Assembly (NCBI RefSeq): GCF_018332455.1
Contig: NZ_BOPZ01000005.1
Location: 62,001 to 126,000 of the forward strand
Length of the DNA stretch: 64,000 bases
Source of the DNA: Clostridium polyendosporum
Lineage (GTDB): Bacteria > Bacillota > Clostridia > Clostridiales > Clostridiaceae
Direction of reading: 5' to 3'
The notes below the pieces were generated by a model. It saw only the letters and a list, made by a program, of their open reading frames with translations, made no database searches and was not told where the DNA came from. Positions 57,729 to 64,000 of this stretch are shown here, piece after piece. The position numbers were made by a program, and so were the translations under genes. The first letter of the stretch is position 1. The number at the start of each line of letters is the position of its first letter.

Positions 57729-58043
57729 TTAATATTTGTTGGATTCTTTTCTATTTATTTTTAAAACACTCTCATGACCCTCTTTATTGACAATATGCCA
57801 ATTTAAAAAGTTTTTATCTTTCTTTGTGTATAAGTACGATCCATTTCCTCCTATGTCTGGTCCTAAATAGTACTTAATAGCTTCAACCCCGCACTCCTTA
57901 AGACAAGCTGTGCATCCCCAACAATCTTTTTCGTATTTTATGTAAGCCTTATTATCTTTACTTTTATAAATTAAACTTCCGGGACAAACTTCTAAACATT
58001 TTCCACAGCCTACGCATTTATTAACATCAATTTTTATGCTCAT
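57729..58043 (-). CDS. APS reductase beta subunit-like ferredoxin
   Basis: 104 aa with two [4Fe-4S] motifs: C10-VG-C13-GK-C16-LEV-C20-P and C41-WG-C44-TA-C47-LKE-C51. It resembles AprB but its C-terminal tail is short. It should pass electrons to the AprA-like flavoprotein. Start ATG at 58043 chosen by the GGAAGGGATG upstream; it overlaps aprA by 17 nt. Confidence 0.87.
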   Translation of the reverse strand: MSIKIDVNKCVGCGKCLEVCPGSLIYKSKDNKAYIKYEKDCWGCTACLKECGVEAIKYYLGPDIGGNGSYLYTKKDKNFLNWHIVNKEGHESVLKINRKESNKY

Positions 58044-59715
58044 AAACTTCATCCCTTCCAACAAGCTCTTTTAACAGTATCTTTACTTCTCCATCCTTAT
58101 ATATGGAATTTACATATTTAAGCCAGTTACTATCATCTTTTTCAGGATAATCACCATTTTGTTGATAGCATCTCCATCTAGTTTCTGTTCTAGCTATTAA
58201 GTGAGCTATAAGTACCTTTGAAACATATAGTCTGTCTATTATTTCATAAATAAAAAGTAATTCATGTAAATCTCCAGCTTTAAGTTTTTTGCTTATTTCA
58301 ATAAGTTCATCAATTCTTCTTTGAGCTATTGAAAGTTTATTTCTAGTGTATACATAATTTTGAGATATACCTCCGCCATACTCATCCATTATCTTTTGCA
58401 TAGCTTGTTCTACTTGTTCAATTGTATACAGTTGGTCATCATTTTCAAAAAAACTATTTATTTCTTCTAGCTTTTGCTCAATCTCTGCTTCATTTAGTAG
58501 TTCTAGTTTCACATCTCTTATGTACTGAACAGCATCAACTGCTGCTATTTCAGCTTCTGCAAAGCATCCTGTTACATACTTCTTAGGACTTCCACCTGCT
58601 ACATCTCCTGCTGCATACAGTCCTTTTATTGTAGTTTTTCTATTAGTATCTACCCAATAGCCACTACCAGTATGGCCACCTACTATATAAGGTTCTGTTC
58701 CTTCTATTTCTACATTTTCACTAGATGGTGATGTATTGTTTTCCACCCACTTTAGTGTTTGACTAGGAGCCATATTTAAATATGCCTTAAATAAGTCACT
58801 TGCCTGTTCCTTACTTATACCTTCAGTCTTTAAAAAACAAGGTCCATTACCATTTAAGTTTTCCATAACTGTTGAATACAGTCTGTTAATAGTAGTTGGT
58901 TTTCCGTACTTTTGTACGTAATATTCTCCCCTACCATTTACCTGCTCTGCTTTTACTCCTTGCCCAATGGTTCCTGTTGGAGCTATAGTATCCTTACATC
59001 TAAGAGCTATAAATCTCATTTCAAAAGTAGTCATCTCTGCACCAGCTCTTATTCCCATAGCATATCCTGACCCTACATTGAAAGGGCTGTACCACATCTT
59101 GTGTCTTGAAAATGTAGGATTATTAGGCTTATATATACCTGCTGCTCCTCCAGTTGTGCAAATTACTGCTTTAGAGTGAATTACATAGAATTCTTCTTCT
59201 TTAATAGAAAATCCGTAAGCACCAATTACTTTTCCGTCTTTTACTATATAGTCAATTATGTTCACACCATTTAAAACCTGCACATTATCATGCTTATGTA
59301 CTTCCTGTGCTAATAGAGGTTTTATGTTTTCTCCATTTATCTTTACACTTCTTTTTCCTCTTGTTACATACTTGCCATTCTCATCTTTTAATATCGGCAA
59401 TCCGCATTCTTCTATCTTTGCAGTAACTTTGTTTAATCTTTTAGCAATTGAATAAACTAAGTCTTCTCTTACAACTCCTTCAAACTCCCTTTTTACATAA
59501 TCTACAAAGGATTCTGGAGTTTCCTTTTCAGTAATATACGCATTTAATGCATTTACTCCTGCTGCAAGACATCCACTTCTCTTTATATTTGCTTTTTCTG
59601 CAATTATCACCTTTGCATCTGTATTCTCTGATATAGTGAGAGCAGCATAGCAACCGGCTGCCCCTCCTCCTATAATTAAGACATCACTAGTTAAAACTTT
59701 ATTTTTTAATTTCAT
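58027..59715 (-). CDS. APS reductase alpha subunit-like flavoprotein
   Basis: 562-aa member of the fumarate reductase/succinate dehydrogenase flavoprotein family, AprA branch. FAD loop VLIIGGGAAGCYAAL near the N-terminus, RSGCLAAGVNALNAY, HDNVQVLNGVNI, FNVGSGYAMGIRAGAEMTTFEMRF, and a helical tail. It should reduce adenylylsulfate to sulfite and AMP. Clostridia use this enzyme type for assimilation, in contrast to its dissimilatory role in sulfate reducers. Start ATG at 59715 has GAGGAT 6 nt upstream. Four nt after cysC. Confidence 0.9.
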   Translation of the reverse strand: MKLKNKVLTSDVLIIGGGAAGCYAALTISENTDAKVIIAEKANIKRSGCLAAGVNALNAYITEKETPESFVDYVKREFEGVVREDLVYSIAKRLNKVTAKIEECGLPILKDENGKYVTRGKRSVKINGENIKPLLAQEVHKHDNVQVLNGVNIIDYIVKDGKVIGAYGFSIKEEEFYVIHSKAVICTTGGAAGIYKPNNPTFSRHKMWYSPFNVGSGYAMGIRAGAEMTTFEMRFIALRCKDTIAPTGTIGQGVKAEQVNGRGEYYVQKYGKPTTINRLYSTVMENLNGNGPCFLKTEGISKEQASDLFKAYLNMAPSQTLKWVENNTSPSSENVEIEGTEPYIVGGHTGSGYWVDTNRKTTIKGLYAAGDVAGGSPKKYVTGCFAEAEIAAVDAVQYIRDVKLELLNEAEIEQKLEEINSFFENDDQLYTIEQVEQAMQKIMDEYGGGISQNYVYTRNKLSIAQRRIDELIEISKKLKAGDLHELLFIYEIIDRLYVSKVLIAHLIARTETRWRCYQQNGDYPEKDDSNWLKYVNSIYKDGEVKILLKELVGRDEVYEHKN

Positions 59716-59719
59716 ATAC

Positions 59720-60313
59720 TTATCCTCGCTTTTCAAGGTAACTTATAACCTGATCTGCACAATCATCTATAGATTTTAAATAAGTTTGCAAAGTTATTTC
59801 AGGATCTAATGGTGCTTCATAACTGGAATCTATACCTGTAAAGTTTTTAATTTCTCCATTTCGAGCTTTCTTGTAAATCCCCTTTGGATCTCTTTCTTCA
59901 CATACTTCAATAGGACAATCTATATATACTTCTATAAAATCTTTCCCTAAAAGTTCTCTAATCTTAGCTCTTTCAGCTCTAAAAGGAGATATAAAGGTTA
60001 CAATAGTTATTACTCCTGTATCAACAAATAATTTTGATACTTCTCCAATTCTCCTTATATTTTCAACTCTATCCTCATCACTAAATCCAAGATTTGCAGA
60101 TAATCCATGCCTTATATTGTCTCCATCCAAAATATAGGTTAACTTCCCTTTTTCATTAAGTCTTTTTTCTAGTGCAGTTGCTACGGTTGATTTTCCTGAA
60201 CCAGATAAACCTGTAAACCAAAGTACAACTCCCTTTTGATCTAAAAGTTTTTCTCTATTCTCTCTATTAACCTTAGTCTCATGCCAAACAATATTATTAT
60301 TTACCTCTCCCAT
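59720..60313 (-). CDS. cysC: Adenylylsulfate (APS) kinase
   Basis: 197-aa kinase converting APS to PAPS. Intact P-loop G35LSGSGKS42, D63[15 protein letters not shown] with the catalytic Asp, and [13 protein letters not shown] lid. Head gene of the sulfate operon, so transcribed from the promoter at 60447-60475. PAPS is not needed by an AprA-type reductase, so its product may serve other sulfation or balance APS. AGGTGG region precedes the ATG. Confidence 0.95.
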   Translation of the reverse strand: MGEVNNNIVWHETKVNRENREKLLDQKGVVLWFTGLSGSGKSTVATALEKRLNEKGKLTYILDGDNIRHGLSANLGFSDEDRVENIRRIGEVSKLFVDTGVITIVTFISPFRAERAKIRELLGKDFIEVYIDCPIEVCEERDPKGIYKKARNGEIKNFTGIDSSYEAPLDPEITLQTYLKSIDDCADQVISYLEKRG

Positions 60314-60405
60314 AAAACCACCTCAAATCAAATACTTTTACTTATTTTCAATAACTAATAATTTATGTCCATTAAAATTTATATCTACTCTTCTGCCTTG
60401 TTTAA

Positions 60406-60428
60406 TTTCCTACCATTCTTATAGGAAA
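60406..60428. promoter_or_regulatory. Candidate operator in the sulfate operon leader
   Basis: Inverted repeat TTTCCTA, 9-nt spacer, TAGGAAA, placed roughly +12 to +34 from the predicted start. Position fits a repressor site; a CymR/Rrf2-type regulator is one possibility, unproven. Confidence 0.4.
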
Positions 60429-60446
60429 ACTTATGTTTATGGCATT

Positions 60447-60475
60447 ATAATATCATTTCCAATCATCAATGTCAA
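60447..60475 (-). promoter_or_regulatory. Predicted sigma-A promoter of the sulfate operon
   Basis: TTGACA, 17-nt spacer, TATTAT on the minus strand (the alternative hexamer TATAAT is 3 nt further on). About 130 nt before cysC. Confidence 0.78.
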
Positions 60476-60593
60476 CCTAGTAAATACACATCGGCTAAAC
60501 TTTACAATTAGTTAACAAAAACAACCTACCATTGATAATCTATTATCTTATCTATCTAGACTTAACTAAAAATAAACATTATTTAAAATAACT

Positions 60594-60687
60594 CTAAGCA
60601 GGCATCGAGCCTACTTAAGGTACACAATCAGTTGTGAAGTTATGTATCTATAGATTAAGTGAGATTTCACTTCATGAAATGACAGCA
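60594..60687. repeat. R2 repeat split by an R1 remnant
   Basis: First R2 module (CTAAGCAGGC-ATCGA-GCCTACTTA), then an R1 fragment with both ends but no core (GGTACACAATCAGTTGTGAAG and TTATGTATCTA), then the second R2 module (GATTTCACTTCATGAAATGA). Order is the reverse of the nesting elsewhere. Confidence 0.65.
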
Positions 60688-60696
60688 AAAAAGAGC

Positions 60697-60739
60697 AACA
60701 AAAAAAGATGCCTGATTTATTTAGGCATCTTTTTTTGTT
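60697..60739 (-). terminator. Intrinsic terminator of ftsX-ctpA-PDZ unit
   Basis: Perfect 17-bp arms AACAAAAAAAGATGCCT / AGGCATCTTTTTTTGTT around a 9-nt loop; overlaps the stop codon of the PDZ gene. Confidence 0.92.
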
Positions 60740-62009
60740 ACTCACCTTTATTTTTAAGCTTATCCAAAATTTCGTTAAAATCTTTTTTATCTAGATTAAT
60801 AATATCTTCAGTTTTTACCATCTTAGGCACAAGCACAACACCTATTCTTTTGTTTTCATTCGCTCTTAGACTATAGCTTGTGATATGACCTTTTCTATCT
60901 CTTATTTTCATTTCCATATCTAAATAACTTTCTTTTATTCGATTGTAAGCATCTATCTCACTAAGAACCTTTTCTTCATTAATTTCTATTACCTTATCTC
61001 CACTTTTTATACCCGCTTGAAAGGCTGGTGAGTTTGGTGCAACTTCTAAAATAGCAATTCCATCATCATCACTTATATAAAGCGGATTATCTTTTTCCTC
61101 CAGCTTATTTTGTAATATGATCATTAACTCATGAGTTAATGGCACAATTATAACTGCTACAAGCTGCCCAGCTACACCAATCTTACCAAGCTGAGCTACT
61201 GCAATCATAAGCAATCCATAGATAGCAGTTAAAATTCCTGAAGTATATATCTTTTCTTTTTTGCTTTTAGTAAACGTCACTGAGGCATATCCTAAAACAC
61301 CATAAAAAGGCATTAATGTAATTATAGCCATTGCTATAGCTTTTATGTAAGAAGGGCTTTGAATCAGTGGCCACCATGATGGATTTCCTATCTGTTCTGT
61401 AGCTACATCAGCAGTACCTGTTACTATTAATATTACTGATACAGGTATTGCCCAATATCTTTTAAATGCAAACCCGCCAAGTATTTTCCCATCCTTATTT
61501 GTAAAGACAGGAATTGACCCTCTAGCTCCATCAGCTATAATTAATAGGCCTTCTATAAAGTGAAGTACTCCAACAAAAGTTATTAGTGAAATTATATTTA
61601 CATTAATTAAGGCTTGTGTTCCTAAAGATGCATAAGCACTATTTAAGCCAATAGAAATTAAGCCAAGTATTGATGAAGAATAAGCAAAGCAAAAAAATCT
61701 TGGCTTATAAAACATCAACAATAGTGATATCATAAAAAGAATTTCTATACCTGAGTTTTCATCGAATATTACTCCTAAATATGTAAGCATTATGCTTCCT
61801 ATAGCTCCTGCAAAAATTCCCAGTACTAATTGAGATAGTGTAAGTTCTAGGGAAGAGTTAAAACTCTCCCCAATAATCATTTTTTGTACAAATGACGTTT
61901 TTTTATTCTGAAGATAAAACATTACCCCAATTATTATTAAAACAAAAGCATATGAAGGCCCCACAATTGCATAAGCTACGGATCTTAGTGTATGTATTGC
62001 TAAATCCAT
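60738..62009 (-). CDS. Polytopic membrane protein with C-terminal PDZ domain
   Basis: 423 aa: about eight to nine helices over residues 1-310, then a PDZ domain (about 325-415, DDGIAILEVAPNSPAFQAGIKSGDKVIEINEEKV). The membrane part has no protease motif I recognise. 14 nt after ctpA, so probably works with the CtpA protease or FtsX at the envelope; PDZ domains bind protein C-termini. AGGAGG precedes the ATG. Confidence 0.9.
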   Translation of the reverse strand: MDLAIHTLRSVAYAIVGPSYAFVLIIIGVMFYLQNKKTSFVQKMIIGESFNSSLELTLSQLVLGIFAGAIGSIMLTYLGVIFDENSGIEILFMISLLLMFYKPRFFCFAYSSSILGLISIGLNSAYASLGTQALINVNIISLITFVGVLHFIEGLLIIADGARGSIPVFTNKDGKILGGFAFKRYWAIPVSVILIVTGTADVATEQIGNPSWWPLIQSPSYIKAIAMAIITLMPFYGVLGYASVTFTKSKKEKIYTSGILTAIYGLLMIAVAQLGKIGVAGQLVAVIIVPLTHELMIILQNKLEEKDNPLYISDDDGIAILEVAPNSPAFQAGIKSGDKVIEINEEKVLSEIDAYNRIKESYLDMEMKIRDRKGHITSYSLRANENKRIGVVLVPKMVKTEDIINLDKKDFNEILDKLKNKGE

Positions 62010-62023
62010 GTGGATAAGTCCTC

Positions 62024-63280
62024 CTATTTTATTTTTTCATTTATTATCTCTAAGGCTTTATTGAACTGTGGATCCTCTCCTCTATTATAAGACTTAGATA
62101 GTAACTCTTTTGGATAATCAACCTCAACATCTGGTTTTATACCCTTCTTATGAATATTCTCTCCGTTTGGAGTATAGTATTTTGATATAGTAACTTTTAG
62201 CGCTGTACCATCTGTCTTATCTGGAAGGACTACCTGAACTACTCCTTTTCCAAACGTTGTTTTTCCTACTAATGTTCCTATCTTATAATCTCTTATAGCA
62301 CCTGAAACAATTTCTGAGGCACTAGCTGATCCCTCATTTACTAAAACAACTAATGGCATACCTATAGCTATTCCACCCTTAGAATTACTTTTATTCTCAG
62401 TTTTATACTTATCTATTGTTGAAACAACAGTCTTTCCTTTTGGTATAAAGTTAGATACCACATCAACACATTCATTTAGATATCCACCTGGATTTCCTCT
62501 AAGATCTAGAATTAATGCCTTCATCCCTTTATCCTCAAGTTCCTTAAGTTTCTTTTGGAAATCTTTTGCGGTTTCCTGTTCAAAACCATTTATTTGTATG
62601 TAGCCTATTGTTTTATCAACAATCTCACCTTTAACAGAGATCATTTTTATTACATCTCTCATAACCTTTACATCAAAAGTTCCTTTTCCTTCTCTTGAAA
62701 TAGCTAGTTTAACCTCAGCCTTCTCTTTCCCTTTCATTAAGGAAATAGCTTTATCTAACTCTTTTCCTGATACATCAGTGTCATTAACCTTAAGTATTAC
62801 GTCACCTGGAATTATACCAGCTTTTTCTGCAGGTGATCCCTCAATAGGAGCTACAACTGTAACCTTATCATCCTTAACTCCTACTTGAAGTCCTAAACCC
62901 ATATAACTACCTTCACTTTTCTCCTCAAAGTCTTCATACTCCTTCTTACTCATAAATACAGTATAAGGATCATTTAATGAAGCAGTCATACCTTTTATAG
63001 CGCCTTCTACAAGCTGATCTTCATCAATATTACCATCGTAGTATTTATATAAAGTACTTCGAACATCAAATAACTTCTTAAACTTTGAAACATCATTTAT
63101 TCCTTGCAAAGATTTTGCAACATCTGTATCTGCAGCTGCTGGAGTAAAACCTTTTAAAGCCAAAGCATTTCCTACGTAAAAGGAGCTTGCATTAGTTACT
63201 ACAAAAACAAGTACTATAAGAAGTACACTCCCAATCTTTTTCAGGTTATGCTTTTTTCCCTCTTCATTCTCCTTGTTCAT
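62024..63280 (-). CDS. C-terminal processing protease, S41 family
   Basis: 418-aa CtpA-type serine protease: N-terminal membrane anchor (about 15-37), PDZ domain (about 120-205, GLGLQVGV...GSPAEKAGIIPGDVILKVN), S41 catalytic core with LDLRGNPGGYLNE, catalytic Ser near 320 (NEGSASASEI) and Lys near 345 (GKTTFGKGVVQ). Cleaves exported proteins from the C-terminus. Start ATG at 63280 has AAAGGGTGA 5 nt upstream; the GTG at 63289 overlaps that site. Confidence 0.94.
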   Translation of the reverse strand: MNKENEEGKKHNLKKIGSVLLIVLVFVVTNASSFYVGNALALKGFTPAAADTDVAKSLQGINDVSKFKKLFDVRSTLYKYYDGNIDEDQLVEGAIKGMTASLNDPYTVFMSKKEYEDFEEKSEGSYMGLGLQVGVKDDKVTVVAPIEGSPAEKAGIIPGDVILKVNDTDVSGKELDKAISLMKGKEKAEVKLAISREGKGTFDVKVMRDVIKMISVKGEIVDKTIGYIQINGFEQETAKDFQKKLKELEDKGMKALILDLRGNPGGYLNECVDVVSNFIPKGKTVVSTIDKYKTENKSNSKGGIAIGMPLVVLVNEGSASASEIVSGAIRDYKIGTLVGKTTFGKGVVQVVLPDKTDGTALKVTISKYYTPNGENIHKKGIKPDVEVDYPKELLSKSYNRGEDPQFNKALEIINEKIK

Positions 63281-63307
63281 TAGATTCACCCTTTCTAAAG
63301 TAACTAA

Positions 63308-63404
63308 AGATAAACAAGTTCAATCTTAAAGAAATTTGAGAAAATATCTTTACTTAAATGTTTTTTCTCAAAAATTCTAAGTCTGATTGTAAACTTGTTT
63401 ATCT
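63308..63404. repeat. R1-type repeat between ftsX and ctpA, variant core
   Basis: 97 bp, ends AGATAAACAAGTTCAATC / GATTGTAAACTTGTTTATCT, inner arms TTTGAGAAAA / TTTTTTCTCAAAA. The core is ATATCTTTACTTAAATG, unlike the other copies, so it may be a sub-family. Confidence 0.8.
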
Positions 63405-63461
63405 ATCTAGCCTTATATTTATATTCTTATCTTATTAAATTATTCTATTCTTACTTTATGA

Positions 63462-64000
63462 TTATACTACCAGGAACTTCCTTAAGGCAATTATACTACC
63501 AAATATACCTATAATTGTTCCAGAAAGGATGAACTGCCATGACATTGTTGAAAGTACATATATTGGAGACATTAATTGAACTGTAAATAAGTTTACAGTA
63601 ATTTTTTCATATACTCCCTTATATGCAAAATAAAGTGCTATGTCTGATAAGATAGCTCCTACCACTCCAATTGTTATACCTTCAAGTATAAATGGCCATC
63701 TTATAAACCAGTCTGTTGCTCCCACAAATTTCATTATTCCAACTTCTCTTCTTCTTGAATATACTGTTAATTTTATTGTGTTTACTATAAGGAATAATGA
63801 TACGAATATTAATATAATAAATATAGCTACACCAACCCATCTAACTGTTTTGGCAAAGGAAGCAATCTTATCTATTAATTCTTGATCATTACCTACACTT
63901 TCAACACCATTCATGTCTTTTACTGTATCGGATACAGTCTTTGAATCGTCCGGCGTATTAAGTTTTACTACAAAGGAACTTGGAAGAGGATTATTCTTAT
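63462..64000 (-). CDS. ftsX: Cell division protein FtsX, partial
   Basis: C-terminal part of FtsX; the N-terminus lies past the right edge. About 178 residues visible: extracellular loop (NPLPSSFVVKLNTPDDSKTVSDTVKDM), helix, cytosolic segment with YSRRREVGIMKFVGATDWFIRWPF, two more helices. FtsX with FtsE controls peptidoglycan hydrolases at the division site. The frame is open to the window end, so a start at the internal Met (63914) is not real. Confidence 0.94.
   Translation of the reverse strand, partial: KNNPLPSSFVVKLNTPDDSKTVSDTVKDMNGVESVGNDQELIDKIASFAKTVRWVGVAIFIILIFVSLFLIVNTIKLTVYSRRREVGIMKFVGATDWFIRWPFILEGITIGVVGAILSDIALYFAYKGVYEKITVNLFTVQLMSPIYVLSTMSWQFILSGTIIGIFGSIIALRKFLVV

Noticed and set aside
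60634-60876. 80-aa plus-strand frame near the PDZ gene
   Set aside because: Covers repeat, terminator and antisense of the PDZ coding region.
3186-63404. Recurring short repeats as a CRISPR array
   Set aside because: Copies are dispersed kilobases apart, differ in length and orientation, have no regular spacers and no cas genes are present.
63462-63914. Complete 150-aa small membrane protein
   Set aside because: The frame stays open to the window edge and encodes the FtsX extracellular loop, so it is a partial ftsX.

Overview
The window is chromosomal DNA from an AT-rich, spore-forming anaerobic Firmicute, most likely a Clostridium. Evidence: three spore germinant-receptor operons (gerA/gerB/gerC), TTG/GTG starts behind strong AGGAGG-type ribosome sites, intrinsic terminators, a leucine T-box, class III fructose-bisphosphatase, short-form HisG with HisZ, and an AprAB-type APS reductase used with CysDN. 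No rRNA, tRNA, prophage, CRISPR array or intact transposase was seen.

Layout. 1-9.0 kb: two related germination operons (order A-C-B, minus strand) separated by a GMC-family flavoprotein. 9.3-15.7 kb: murB, then FHA protein-ftsW/rodA-class B PBP-uvrC. 16.0-22.8 kb: histidine operon hisZ-G-D-B-H-A-F-I-E, without hisC. 23.3-32.6 kb: uvrA and uvrB, split by a plus-strand cassette of two paralogous GT-C-like membrane proteins around a pair of small EamA/SMR-type transporter subunits. 32.8-44.8 kb: mostly single-gene units (CorC-like protein, small hypothetical, beta-carbonic anhydrase, RNase Z, T-box-controlled leuA, PrsW-like protease, phosphoribosyltransferase, MEMO-AMMECR1 fusion, fbp). 45.4-49.1 kb: a third, divergent germination operon (order A-B-C) whose GerC lacks the lipobox cysteine. 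49.3-52.2 kb: homocysteine methyltransferase/MTHFR fusion and a TipA-type MerR regulator. 52.3-60.5 kb: an eight-gene sulfate-assimilation operon cysC-aprA-aprB-ssuA-ssuB-ssuC-cysD-cysNC with a good promoter and a strong terminator. 60.7-64.0 kb: ftsX (partial)-ctpA-PDZ protein.

How it fits together. ftsX-ctpA-PDZ, uvrB, uvrA, FHA-ftsW-pbp, uvrC and murB keep the order and strand I recall as a conserved clostridial backbone, here opened at several joints by accessory blocks. The sulfate operon imports an oxyanion (probably sulfate), activates it to APS and reduces it to sulfite; sulfite reductase is not in the window. The germination genes build three receptors of the spore inner membrane.

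The most unusual content is intergenic. Two families of short repeats are scattered through the window. R1 is about 97 bp, with inverted ends AGATAAACAACTTCA / TGAAGTTGTTTATCT and a conserved core GCATTGCATGTCGAGGCTAT. R2 is a double hairpin of about 60-70 bp. They are nested in each other in both directions, occur as two near-identical 261-262 bp composites 15 kb apart, and sit inside the his and ftsX-ctpA transcription units. They have no coding capacity and look like non-autonomous mobile or REP-like elements.
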